Assembly: GCF_000023225.1 (NCBI RefSeq)
Contig: NC_013173.1
Coordinates: 2,916,501-2,980,500, forward strand
Direction of reading: 5' to 3'
Origin: Desulfomicrobium baculatum DSM 4028
GTDB taxonomy: Bacteria; Desulfobacterota; Desulfovibrionia; Desulfovibrionales; Desulfomicrobiaceae
Length of the DNA stretch: 64,000 nt
Position numbers and translations under genes: made by a program. The notes under the pieces are model-generated. The model searched no databases and was not told where the DNA came from. It was given only the letters and a program-made list of their open reading frames with translations. This document shows, piece after piece, positions 8,964 to 16,764 of the stretch (positions are counted from its first letter, which is position 1; every line of letters begins with the position of its first letter).

Positions 8964-9594
8964 CTGGGTCTCTGAGACCAAGAACTTACCAATTTCATTC
9001 ACTTTTTTCTCTAAAAAGGCCCTTTTTTCGACCTTAGAATGAGGTCATCAACCCAAAACCAGCCTATTTTTATAGCTAACACACAAATATCATTAATAAA
9101 AACTCGCGTTGCGGACTTTCAAAATCCCCACTCCAGCATGTTTCCGCAATCCTGCGCTCCGTACGGGGCCGGTTGTTCGCCGAGCATGTTGCTTTCGTCC
9201 TTCAGAATGGGCGCATATCCGCTCTGCCTGCGCACATGATCAACAAACTTCACGCTCCCCACGGCCAGCTCCGCCGTCCACACATCGTCTCGGCACAGAT
9301 GCCCGCGCTTGACCACGTTATCCACCCAGCCCGCATAATGCTCTGGAAATGTCGGATCATCCGGCAAGCCTGCCAGCCTGGACAACTCGGACAGGTTCAC
9401 TGTCTTGTAACGCTGCTTGGGCTTCACGATCTCGTGATAGCCGCCGTGCTTCCACTCCGAAGGATGCCTGACCACTCCGGCCCGCAGCATGTTGGTGTCG
9501 ATGTACAGCGAGCAGCGCACCAAGTGCTCTCCGCTCTCCACCGCCGTCGCATGATAGCGCCGCTCCCAGACTTGCCTGGGTCTCTGAGACCAAG
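8964..9594. mobile_element. RAYT element E2, truncated
   Basis: Starts at the palindrome 8967-8979, contains the 3' flank and the 3' half of a transposase gene, and ends at the palindrome 9579-9591. The 5' half of the gene is missing exactly where the second palindrome joins, so the deletion used the palindrome as end point. Confidence 0.75.
9119..9571 (-). pseudogene. Truncated RAYT transposase (C-terminal 150 codons)
   Basis: The encoded segment from WERRYHATAVESGEHL to the stop CGNMLEWGF is nearly identical to the same part of the intact gene at 7271-8017 (one visible change is TNML for TNMV). The N-terminal half with the HUH motif is lost. An ORF reaching 9637 exists only because the frame runs through the palindrome into unrelated duplicated DNA. 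Confidence 0.85.
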
Positions 9595-9598
9595 AACA

Positions 9599-9770
9599 GC
9601 CTGGTCGGCATCCGAAGAAAACTCGCCGCATAAGCAATACCAGAACGCAAAGGCGGAGCCACCCTCCGCCTTTTTACTGCCCCGTCGCCATCAATCCAAA
9701 TTAAGTTTTGCTGCCTGTAGCTCAGCCTTCTCAGCCACCATCCCCGCCGCGCCCGCTGTCTCCGTTCCTG
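9599..9770 (+). pseudogene. Duplicated 3' end of the second VPLPGA gene with its terminator
   Basis: This 172-bp stretch is almost identical to 12247-12418. It encodes the last ten codons of the VPLPGA gene (LVGIRRKLAA then TAA at 9631-9633), followed by the same Rho-independent terminator (9652-9675) and downstream DNA. It adjoins a RAYT palindrome on the left and the 12-bp tandem array on the right. Confidence 0.85.
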
Positions 9771-10072
9771 CTTCCGTCGCTGGTTCTGTCGCTGCCTCCA
9801 TCGCTGCCTCCATCGCTGCCTCCATCGCTGCCTCCATCGCTGCCTCCGTCGCTGCCTCCGTCGCTGCCTCCGTCGCTGCCTCCGTCGTTGCCTCCATCGC
9901 TGCCTCCGTCGTTGCCTCCGTCGTTGCCTCCGTCGTTGCCTCCGTCGCTGCCTCCGTCGCTGCCTCCGTCGCTGCCTCCATCGCTGCCTCCGTCGCTGCC
10001 TCCGTCGTTGCCTCCATCGCTGCCTCCGTCGTTGCCTCCGTCGCTGCCTCCGTCGCTGCCTCTCCCGCTGCC
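9771..10072. repeat. 12-bp tandem array, about 25 units
   Basis: Units of GCTGCCTCCGTC, with variation almost only at two positions (GTC/ATC and GCT/GTT). Because the unit is a multiple of three and lacks stops, frames on both strands stay open and translate to repeats such as SVAA, SLPP and TEAA; none of these has a credible gene around it. Degenerate relatives of the unit occur in at least six other intergenic places in the window. Confidence 0.9.
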
Positions 10073-10080
10073 ATCATTAA

Positions 10081-10096
10081 TGGTGCAATCTTTGCT
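10081..10096 (+). promoter_or_regulatory. Candidate sigma-54 promoter of the second VPLPGA gene
   Basis: TGGTGCAATCTTTGCT has GG and GC spaced by exactly 10 bp and a perfect TTGCT -12 box. It lies between the 12-bp array and the 19-bp palindrome at 10117-10135, 205 bp before the start codon. Confidence 0.4.
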
Positions 10097-10116
10097 TTAT
10101 GGCATCGTCCGTCCCG

Positions 10117-10135
10117 TATCCGATCCGATCAGACT
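10117..10135. promoter_or_regulatory. 19-bp palindrome-like site upstream of the second VPLPGA gene
   Basis: TATCCGATCCGATCAGACT matches NGTCYGA-N5-YNRGACN with one mismatch in the left arm. It is 20 bp downstream of the candidate -12 box, similar to the arrangement before the third VPLPGA gene. Confidence 0.35.
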
Positions 10136-10301
10136 CAGCGAGGAACAGGTTGTAAATGATCGATCCCATGCAGAGCATAACCGGCCAACCGGACATGCAT
10201 CCTGGGCGCAGACACTTCCCTCGCCGCATGCGGAGGGAAACGGCGAGAGGAAATTCCTGTTGCTGACTTCAAACCTGACAACGAAGCAGAGAGGCTTCAC
10301 C

Positions 10302-12281
10302 ATGAAATCAAAAATGCGTTGTATGTTTGCATTTGCTTTTGTATTTTTTCTGATTTCATGCCCCACATGGGCAGCAGATAGTTCCACATCATGGATCGGC
10401 ACTGGGGACACATCCTGGAGCAATTCAATGAATTGGGACAATGGCGTGCCCGTAACCGGCTCCAGGGTCGTACTATCTCTGCCGGATGCCAATAACGGCG
10501 ATTATACAGTCGTCTATGACGTTCTCGGTGATGACTTTCCAAAACTCACAGATATCATCATAAATGGATCCACCGACTTTCAGCCGATACTCCAACTCCA
10601 AAAAGGTACTGATTCTTCCCCGCTCTATTTCGAAAGCGCATCCATGCTCGTCGGCGATACCGGAAAAGGGAGCTTGGTTCATGAATACGGGACGGTCGAA
10701 ACGCAAAGCCTAATCTTGGGCGACGATACCGATAGCGTCGGCCGATACGCCATTTCGGGTGAATTCAAGCTTCCTGATGAAATCGAAGCTCCCGCAGAGT
10801 GGGGGCCTGACCAGACAGACTCATTTCTCGGAGTACTCGGCAATCTCCTGGTCGGTAATGCCGGGGATGGGGCATTCTCGCAACAAGGCGGAATAGTTAT
10901 CGTTAAAGACGACCTGATCCTTGGATCAACTTTCACCGGCGAGGGCTCATACACCCTTGCCAACGGCGTGCTGTGGACGGGCAACACCGTTGTGGGCGGC
11001 GACGGAACCGGACTTTTCACACAATCTGGCGGACTCCACCTCATCGGTTTCGACCCGTTCAACTTAACGCCCATCGAGAGCGAAGAGCACACCCTTGTCG
11101 TCAACGCAGGAAGTTACGACATGAGCGACGGCAGACTCCTTGTCTCGTCCGAGATCATCGGGAACGGAGGTCAGTTCCTTCAAAGCGACGGTGAGCATCA
11201 CGTCTACAAGAATATGGTGGTCGGGAGTGCTTCCGCAGGTAGCATCACCCTGAGTGACCAGGCGAAACTCGTTGTTGAGTCTGACATCCTCCTGGGTCTC
11301 AACGGAGGAGAAGGATCCGTGAGCTTGGACAACACGGCCTCACTCAGGGTCAACGGAAACATGCTCCTAGGAATGCGCGAACCTGGAGGGTCCGAGTCAG
11401 GCAATGGCATAGTGATTCAAGGCAGTGAACAAACATCGGCGGAAGGCGGCCCTTCAGTTTCCGCAGGCAGTGTGATCCTTGGCAACGACGCGACAACCAC
11501 CGGCGCGTACACCCTGCATAGCGGTACCTTCACTGCCGGTGGCGTGGTTGTCGGCCAGGGCGGGTCAGGCACTTTCAGGCAGACAGGCGGTGTCGCCGCC
11601 ATCCGCGGCAACCTGGAACTTGGGGCGGTGTTCGACAGCATCGGGACCTATGAACTCTCCAGCGGATCGCTCGACGTCTCGGGTCTTGAACACATCGGCG
11701 GCAAAGGTACCGCGACATTCACCCAGACCGGCGGGTCCAACACTGCGGGCAGCATGACAGTAGGGACAGGCAGCAACTACTCTTTCCAAGGCGGGTCACT
11801 GACAGTCACAGATACCATCAACAACTACGGCCTGTTCCAGGGTGCTGGCGAAATCAATGTCGAGACATTCAACAACGATGGCACGCTGGCACCAGGGAAT
11901 TCGCCTGGAACGCTTTCCATTACAGGCGATTTCAATCAGGGCAGCGAAGGTATCCTAGCCATCGAACTCGGCGGCACGCAACCAAGCCTGTTCGACACTC
12001 TGAACATCATGGGGGAAGCAAATCTTGCCGGAACCCTGCTCATCGAATCATGGGACAACTTCATGCCAAAAGCCGGCGACTCGTTCACCATCCTCACAGC
12101 GCAAAACCTCTCGGGCCAGTTCCTTATCGACAGTAAAATCACCGGCATCAACTGGATCGCCAGCTACCGCGACAACAAGGTCAGCCTGACCGCCAGTTCC
12201 GTCCCTCTCCCCGGCGCAGCGCTACTTCTCGCCCCGGTCCTCCTCGGCCTGGTAGGCTTCCGAAGAAAACTCGCCGCATAA
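10302..12281 (+). CDS. Large VPLPGA-CTERM surface protein with glycine-rich beta repeats
   Basis: A 659-residue exported protein: signal peptide (MKSKMRCMFAFAFVFFLISC, then PTWA), a long body of repeated units around patterns like GxGGxGTFxQTGG and GxYxLSSGSL that suggest a beta-helical, autotransporter-like fold, and a C-terminal VPLPGA tag with hydrophobic helix and FRRK end. The start at 10302 is supported by GAGAGG just upstream; an open frame extending to 9708 is only read-through of the tandem array. The end segment ('GDFNQGSEGILAIELGG') is also seen in autotransporter-type and PEP-CTERM surface proteins. Likely substrate of XrtD and an extracellular matrix or adhesion protein. Followed by a strong terminator. 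Confidence 0.88.
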   Translation: MKSKMRCMFAFAFVFFLISCPTWAADSSTSWIGTGDTSWSNSMNWDNGVPVTGSRVVLSLPDANNGDYTVVYDVLGDDFPKLTDIIINGSTDFQPILQLQKGTDSSPLYFESASMLVGDTGKGSLVHEYGTVETQSLILGDDTDSVGRYAISGEFKLPDEIEAPAEWGPDQTDSFLGVLGNLLVGNAGDGAFSQQGGIVIVKDDLILGSTFTGEGSYTLANGVLWTGNTVVGGDGTGLFTQSGGLHLIGFDPFNLTPIESEEHTLVVNAGSYDMSDGRLLVSSEIIGNGGQFLQSDGEHHVYKNMVVGSASAGSITLSDQAKLVVESDILLGLNGGEGSVSLDNTASLRVNGNMLLGMREPGGSESGNGIVIQGSEQTSAEGGPSVSAGSVILGNDATTTGAYTLHSGTFTAGGVVVGQGGSGTFRQTGGVAAIRGNLELGAVFDSIGTYELSSGSLDVSGLEHIGGKGTATFTQTGGSNTAGSMTVGTGSNYSFQGGSLTVTDTINNYGLFQGAGEINVETFNNDGTLAPGNSPGTLSITGDFNQGSEGILAIELGGTQPSLFDTLNIMGEANLAGTLLIESWDNFMPKAGDSFTILTAQNLSGQFLIDSKITGINWIASYRDNKVSLTASSVPLPGAALLLAPVLLGLVGFRRKLAA

Positions 12282-12299
12282 GCAATACCAGAACGCAAA

Positions 12300-12323
12300 G
12301 GCGGAGCCACCCTCCGCCTTTTT
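12300..12323 (+). terminator. Rho-independent terminator of the second VPLPGA gene
   Basis: GGCGGAG, 5-nt loop, CTCCGCC, then five T residues. It starts 19 bp after the stop codon. An identical copy is at 9652-9675 in the duplicated 3' end. Confidence 0.9.
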
Positions 12324-12418
12324 ACTGCCCCGTCGCCATCAATCCAAATTAAGTTTTGCTGCCTGTAGCTCAGCCTTCTCAGCCACCATCCCCGCCGCGC
12401 CCGCTGTCTCCGTTCCTG

Positions 12419-12650
12419 TTTCGTGCATGGATCTCTGTCGTGCATGGGTCTCTGAGACAAATAACACCTCAACTTCATTCATTTTTTTCTCTAAAAAGGC
12501 CCTTTTCTCGACCTCAAAATGGTGATTGGTGAGTAGTGACTGGGGTAAGCCGGGCCTTGGAGACCCAATGTCGTATACGTACTTGACCGAATTTCCACAC
12601 AAAGCGGAAGCTGGTAACTCCGAATGCCTGGGTCTCTGAGACCAATAACA
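12419..12650. repeat. Decayed RAYT-element fragments with two palindromes
   Basis: Contains GGTCTCTGAGACA at 12447-12459 followed by a fragment of the RAYT 3' flank (CATTCATTTTTTTCTCTAAA), and an intact GGTCTCTGAGACC at 12631-12643. A half copy lies at 12427. The rest of this gap shows no gene. Confidence 0.6.
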
Positions 12651-12697
12651 CACTGGACTCATCCCCGACTCCAACTTATAAATAAAGGGTATGAAAA

Positions 12698-12967
12698 ATG
12701 CCGACCATTAGCATGTTTTACGGAATCCTCGTAATGATCATGTACGAAGACTATGGGCGACATAACCTCCCGCATATCCACGTACGCTATGCGGGACACA
12801 AGGCATCGATATGCATTGACGATGGCGTCCTCCTCGCAGGGGACTTCCCCGCCAAGCAACTGAAACTTGTGCAGGCATGGATCGAAATTCACAAAGACGA
12901 ACTGCTGGCAAACTGGGAACTGGCCGTAGCCGGAGAAGAACTTTTCAACATAGCCCCGCTTCGCTGA
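12698..12967 (+). CDS. DUF4160 protein
   Basis: An 89-residue protein with the DUF4160 pattern: ISMFYGILVMIMYEDYGRHNLPHIHVRYAGHKASI, where the HNLPHIHV histidine cluster is characteristic, and the end LLANWELAVAGEELFNIAPL. DUF4160 and DUF2442 genes are commonly found as adjacent pairs and are regarded as a possible toxin-antitoxin type module; the biochemical role is unknown. It is followed after a few base pairs by the DUF2442 gene. A purine-rich AAGGGT precedes the ATG. Confidence 0.88.
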   Translation: MPTISMFYGILVMIMYEDYGRHNLPHIHVRYAGHKASICIDDGVLLAGDFPAKQLKLVQAWIEIHKDELLANWELAVAGEELFNIAPLR

Positions 12968-12983
12968 CAATTGGATGGTAACT

Positions 12984-13241
12984 ATGGAAAAACAGCTGCT
13001 GGATGTAGTCGCCGTCGAGCCCCGGCCCGACCATAGCCTCTATCTCACTTTCGAGAACGGTGAAAAACGCATTTTCGATATGCGGCATCTTCTGACAAAA
13101 CCTCCTTTTCACCGCCTCAAGGAATCGCCGTTCTTCATGCTTGCTAAAGTAGGCTACGGAACAGTGATCTGGCCCGGCAACATCGATATCGCGCCGGAAA
13201 CCCTCTATGATCAATCACGACCTGCAGGCAGCGGTATCTGA
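12984..13241 (+). CDS. DUF2442 protein
   Basis: An 85-residue protein (or 88 if the ATG at 12975 is used) with the DUF2442 core LYLTFENGEKRIFDMRHLL and the end GTVIWPGNIDIAPETLY. Partner of the DUF4160 gene 16 bp upstream; the two are probably translated from one mRNA. No experimentally assigned function for the family is known to me. Its stop is followed at once by the heptamer-repeat region. Confidence 0.88.
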   Translation: MEKQLLDVVAVEPRPDHSLYLTFENGEKRIFDMRHLLTKPPFHRLKESPFFMLAKVGYGTVIWPGNIDIAPETLYDQSRPAGSGI

Positions 13242-13660
13242 ATAGTGAATGGTGATTGGGAAGAAATATTATTAGTGATCGGTGAACAGTGAATGGTGAT
13301 TGGGAAGAGATATTATTAGTGATCGGTGAACAGTGAATGGTGATTGGAAAGAGTTTTTGTATTTTTTAAATTATCAAACGATAATTTAATTTTCTTACCC
13401 ATTCACTATTCACTATTCACCATTCACCACTCACTACTCACAATTCACTATTCGCTTAGCATAATTCAATACTCATTTCTTCGCATTGTTTCTCATACGT
13501 TCGTATGAGATGGTGAATGGTGAACAGTGAATGGTGATTGGAAATAGTTTTTGTATTTTTTAAATTATCAAACGATAATTTAATTTTCTTACCCATTCAC
13601 TATTCACAATTCACTATTCACCAACCACTATTCACCAATCACTATTCACCAATAAAAAAC
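13242..13660. repeat. Heptamer-type repeat region with duplicated palindromic core
   Basis: Arrays of GTGAATGGTGATTGG-like units on one side and their complement (CCATTCACTATTCAC-like) on the other flank an AT-rich core with the hairpin AAATTATC-AAAC-GATAATTT. The core with its flanks occurs twice, near 13326-13430 and 13514-13620. Between the copies is a perfect hairpin TCTCATACG-TT-CGTATGAGA (13491-13510). No gene is seen; an ORF starting at 13538 is just the open frame before the real start at 13661. Confidence 0.8.
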
Positions 13661-14008
13661 ATGGACCACAAACAACTAGACGCTTGGAAATTGAGCATCG
13701 ATTTGACCATTGACATTTACAACATATCCAAGAACTTCCCACGAGAAGAAGTTTACGCGTTGACTCAGCAAATACGAAGGGCCGCTACGAGCATTCCAAG
13801 CAATATTGCAGAAGGAGCAGCTCGAAAATCCAACAAGGAATTTTCGCAATTTCTACACATCGCCCTTGGGTCTCTTGCTGAAGTAGAGACACAGCTTTTT
13901 ATCGCTCAAAGACTCAACTATACTGATCAGTACTCGAAATTTTCCTCTCAAATCACTTCAATAAGGAAGCTGATTCTTGGATTGATACGGTATCTTAGTG
14001 GTGAATAG
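13661..14008 (+). CDS. Four-helix-bundle protein (23S rRNA intervening-sequence family)
   Basis: A 115-residue protein matching the four-helix-bundle (S23, 23S rRNA IVP) family: MDHKQLDAWKLSIDLTIDIYNISKNFP, then YALTQQIRRAATSIPSNIAEGAARKS, the strongest signature, and a C-terminal LGSLAEVETQLFIAQRL. Such genes are frequently scattered in accessory regions and their function is unsettled. There is no rRNA nearby. The start follows directly on the repeat region and has no clear ribosome site. Confidence 0.9.
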   Translation: MDHKQLDAWKLSIDLTIDIYNISKNFPREEVYALTQQIRRAATSIPSNIAEGAARKSNKEFSQFLHIALGSLAEVETQLFIAQRLNYTDQYSKFSSQITSIRKLILGLIRYLSGE

Positions 14009-14210
14009 TGATTGGTGAATGGTGAATGGAAAAGGCAGCGACCGGAGAACGACGGAGGCAGCGACAATGACAACGACAAAGGGAAAGGCAATCCAAATGG
14101 GGGTGTCTGTCGATGCCCCCATCGATGGTTCCGTCGCTGGTTCTATCGATGCCTCCGTCGCTGATTCTATCGCTGGTTCTATCGATGCCTCCATCTCTGC
14201 TGTGCCGGCC
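14009..14210. repeat. Composite dispersed repeat, copy C1
   Basis: Order of parts: heptamer units (GTGAATGGTGAATGG), a purine-rich block with AAAAGGCAGCGACCGGAGAA, GGTGTCTGTCGATG, then degenerate 12-bp units (TCGCTGGTTCTA). The same order recurs at 14418 and 15063. The last part is read as codons of the XRE gene at 14097. Confidence 0.75.
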
Positions 14211-14417
14211 GAGGACGTATTCCACGACTCTACACCGGGCAAGGTCCTGTCCGGCGCACGGGGTCTGCGCGGGTTGACCCAGGCTGCCCTGGCCGCCGCC
14301 ATCGGCGTCCACAAATCACATATCTCCGGCATGGAGAGAGACGTCCGCCCCATCGGCAAAGCAATGGCGAAAAAGCTTGGCCACGCGCTGGAAATGAATT
14401 GGCGGATTTTTTTATAG
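14097..14417 (+). CDS. XRE-family HTH protein with repeat-encoded N-terminus
   Basis: A 106-residue DNA-binding protein. The C-terminal 60 residues form a Cro/CI-type helix-turn-helix: KVLSGARGLRGLTQAALAAAIGVHKSHISGMERDVRPIG. The first 35-40 residues (APIDGSVAGSIDASVADSIA and onward) are translated from the 12-bp dispersed repeat. The true start is uncertain: ATG at 14097 gives this protein, while a start inside the HTH would exclude the repeat. No toxin gene is adjacent, so it is either a lone regulator or an orphan antitoxin. Confidence 0.7.
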   Translation: MGVSVDAPIDGSVAGSIDASVADSIAGSIDASISAVPAEDVFHDSTPGKVLSGARGLRGLTQAALAAAIGVHKSHISGMERDVRPIGKAMAKKLGHALEMNWRIFL

Positions 14418-14590
14418 TGAATGGTGAATGATGATTGGTGAATGGAAAAGGCAACGACCGGAGAACGACGGAAGCAGCGGGAAAGACAATCAAGAAGGTG
14501 GTGTCTGTCGATGATTCCTTCGCTGATTATATCGCTGCCGCCGTCACCGGTTCTGTCGATGGTCTTGGCTCCTGGGCCTCTGAGACCAAA
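14418..14590. repeat. Composite dispersed repeat, copy C2
   Basis: Same order as C1: heptamers, AAAAGGCAACGACCGGAGAA, GGTGTCTGTCGATG, degenerate 12-bp units, ending at a variant RAYT palindrome GGCCTCTGAGACC (14575-14587). A further variant palindrome is at 14674-14686. Confidence 0.7.
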
Positions 14591-14732
14591 AACACCTGCC
14601 TTTGCCCTGTCTTTGCCCTGCCTTTGCCCTATCCATTCACGATTCACTAATCACCATTCACAACAAACTGCATGGATCTCTCAGACCAAGAACTCACGTT
14701 ATCAACTATCTCGACTATCACTAGGAGGCCAT

Positions 14733-15062
14733 ATGCAGAACAGAACCCGCAAGCCAAGCCATCCCGGAGGCATTTTGCTCCGGATGTACCTGGAACCGTT
14801 GAAGCTGACCGTCACGGCAGTAGCTGGACACTTGGGCGTTTCTCGCAAGCATCTTTCCAACCTGGTCAACGAAAAGGTCGGCATCACCCCGGACATGGCC
14901 ATGAGGCTTTCCCGTGCCTTCGCCACTTCGCCGGATCTGTGGATGAACATGCAGAAGACGCGGGATCTATGGGAAGCGGAACACGAGCGCACCGGCTGGG
15001 AAGCGGTGACACCTTTGCCCGGCGTGCAAGATGTTAGCGGCGTTGATGCGGCAGCTGATTAG
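14733..15062 (+). CDS. higA: HigA-family antitoxin (orphan)
   Basis: A 109-residue HigA/VapI-type protein with an XRE helix-turn-helix: KPSHPGGILLRMYLEPLKLTVTAVAGHLGVSRKHLSNLVNEK, then AMRLSRAFATSPDLWMNMQ, which is diagnostic of HigA. The start is fixed by a strong AGGAGG (14723-14728) 4 bp before the ATG at 14733; a frame reaching 14442 is read-through of repeat DNA. HigB toxins are normally encoded directly upstream, but here the upstream DNA is repeat C2, so the toxin appears to be lost or absent. Confidence 0.9.
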   Translation: MQNRTRKPSHPGGILLRMYLEPLKLTVTAVAGHLGVSRKHLSNLVNEKVGITPDMAMRLSRAFATSPDLWMNMQKTRDLWEAEHERTGWEAVTPLPGVQDVSGVDAAAD

Positions 15063-15235
15063 TGATTGGTGAATGGTGAATAGTGAATGGTGATTAGAAA
15101 TGGCAACGACTGAGGCAACGGGGAAAGACATCCAGAAGGTGGTGTCTGTCAATGGCTCCGTCGCTGATTCTATCGCTGCCCTGTCGCTGATTCTTTCGCT
15201 GCCCTGTCGTTGGCTCTGTCGTTACCTCCGAGTGA
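15063..15235. repeat. Composite dispersed repeat, copy C3
   Basis: Heptamers (GTGAATGGTGAATAGTGAA), a purine-rich block, GGTGTCTGTCAATGG and degenerate 12-bp units (TCGCTGATTCTA, TCGCTGCCCTG). Lies between higA and the HicB-type gene. Confidence 0.7.
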
Positions 15236-15275
15236 CGTTCCGATTCGAATATCTTGCAACCCTGGGGGTCAAACC

Positions 15276-15608
15276 ATGAACGCCATGAAATATAAAGGGT
15301 ACACCGCCCGCATGGACTTTGACGCGGAAGACAACATTCTTGTGGGCAAGATTTTAGACATCGAAGACGTCATCGTCTTCCATGCCGAGTCCGTCCACGA
15401 GTTCCAGACTGCATTCCACACCGCCATCGATGACTATATAGCGGCCTGCGAAAAACTGAATCAGAAACCCGAAAAACCGGCCAGCGGCCGCCTGATGCTG
15501 CGCATCAATCCCCAGGTTCACGCGGCGGCATTCCGCAAGGCAGCCCATGAAAGCCAAAGCCTGAACAAGTGGGCGGAAAAGGTCATTGAGCAAGCGACCC
15601 GGATCTGA
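15276..15608 (+). CDS. hicB: HicB-family antitoxin (orphan)
   Basis: A 110-residue protein with the HicB partial RNase H-like fold (MKYKGYTARMDFDAEDNILVGKI, then FHAESVHEFQTAFHTAIDDYI) and a C-terminal ribbon-helix-helix (RLMLRINPQVHAAAFRKAAH, SLNKWAEKVIEQA). ATG at 15276 is chosen because the fold begins there and CCTGGGGG precedes it. The expected small HicA toxin gene is not found on either side. Confidence 0.88.
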   Translation: MNAMKYKGYTARMDFDAEDNILVGKILDIEDVIVFHAESVHEFQTAFHTAIDDYIAACEKLNQKPEKPASGRLMLRINPQVHAAAFRKAAHESQSLNKWAEKVIEQATRI

Positions 15609-15738
15609 TGTGTGGAGGATGTACACCAAGTCTAGCACATGGCTAACTCCAGGGCGACAGGATTTGAATCCGATCGCATTGGAGTTTTATTAGGATCGCA
15701 ATACTATTTTTGCTGAATGGATGGCCGTGGAATGGAGG

Positions 15739-16764
15739 TCAGATAAGCCCAGCTAAAGCAAGCGCCCGTTCCGTGCCTTTGGACTCAGGCACATATTCAG
15801 ACATTGCCTGAAACGAATGAATCATTTTTTTACACCACGTCTTATGAATACTGCTTGCGATCTCGGTCAATTCAGTAATATCTTTCGGATTCCAAATTAT
15901 CGTTTTACACACAGCCTCTACCTGCTTATAATCTTTTATTTTTTTTGCAGCATCCTTCCGACAATCCGCTACGATAAGCTTGTGAACGACAAATGCCGGC
16001 ATTGAGGGGACACACACCCGCCCCAGATCTCTAGCGGTGAGAATAGTCGGATTGCTCAACAAGATGTTCAAATAAGGCAGTGCTTGCGTTGTTATGCCCA
16101 GATCCTGCGTATCATTACCTGATTTTCTTTTAGTTCCATCACCTTGTTGATACTGAAGAAATTCAACAACAAAATCATTACAACGGTAGCGAACACTGTT
16201 AGACTGATAATCAAACTGTTCGTCAAAACCCATACTTTTTAATATCTTTGAAAGGTCAACAGGCTTTCCTTTATACGGAACATTGACAGCCATATCTATA
16301 TCTAAAGTTCGCTCTGGATAGAATTCAACTCCAAAATTATTTTGATAAATTATAAAACACCAAGAACCTATGATTTGAAGGCCTTCATCCCAAAGGCCTT
16401 CTTGTTCAAATCGTTCAAACAACGTGCGCAAAGAGGGCACATAGTTTTCATTAGCAATTTCTGACGGATCGATGCGAAGCTCTTTCATGGCAGACTTTGA
16501 CTTTCTTAGTTGTTCAATATTTCTCTTGCGACTCTTTAATTTCTCTGAAATATTCAATAATATATCTTCATTTTTTGGACCAATGTACAAATCTGTACGT
16601 TTTTTTTGTATATTTTTACGAATGTATAAATACTCACTTCCCCGAATATACTTTATTACCAAAGAACCACCAGCGTTTAAAAGCAACTTGCCGACTAACT
16701 CTTGCTTTAATGTCCGGTAATAATCTCGGCTTTCTTTGAGAATTTCTGTGATTACTGCTGCCAT
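15739..16764 (-). CDS. GSU2403-type nucleotidyltransferase-fold protein
   Basis: A 341-residue protein resembling the NTP_transf_8 (GSU2403) family of nucleotidyltransferase-fold proteins. Visible features are the N-terminal helical section, then GLQIIGSWCFIIYQNNFGVEFYPERTLDIDMAVNVPYKGK, where TLDIDMAV supplies the paired Asp residues of the fold, and an all-helical C-terminal part. The gene is clearly more AT-rich than its neighbours, suggesting transfer. MenAT-like toxin activity is conceivable for this superfamily but is not shown by the sequence. No partner gene is adjacent. Confidence 0.75.
   Translation of the reverse strand: MAAVITEILKESRDYYRTLKQELVGKLLLNAGGSLVIKYIRGSEYLYIRKNIQKKRTDLYIGPKNEDILLNISEKLKSRKRNIEQLRKSKSAMKELRIDPSEIANENYVPSLRTLFERFEQEGLWDEGLQIIGSWCFIIYQNNFGVEFYPERTLDIDMAVNVPYKGKPVDLSKILKSMGFDEQFDYQSNSVRYRCNDFVVEFLQYQQGDGTKRKSGNDTQDLGITTQALPYLNILLSNPTILTARDLGRVCVPSMPAFVVHKLIVADCRKDAAKKIKDYKQVEAVCKTIIWNPKDITELTEIASSIHKTWCKKMIHSFQAMSEYVPESKGTERALALAGLI

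Noticed and set aside
6901-9600. CRISPR array
   Set aside because: The repeated blocks are about 190 bp with identical interiors rather than short repeats with unique spacers, and no cas genes are present.
9691-10077. 128-codon minus-strand ORF of TEAATEAAMEAA repeats
   Set aside because: A product of the repeat unit being a multiple of three without stops. No start signal or context.
9173-10159. 328-codon plus-strand ORF with SVAASIAAS repeats
   Set aside because: It is antisense to the truncated transposase and then runs through the tandem array; no ribosome site, no domain.
9708-10301. N-terminal extension of the large VPLPGA protein (long SLPPSLPP repeat protein)
   Set aside because: It is translation of the 12-bp tandem array and of a duplicated terminator region. 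A signal peptide with a good ribosome site starts at 10302.
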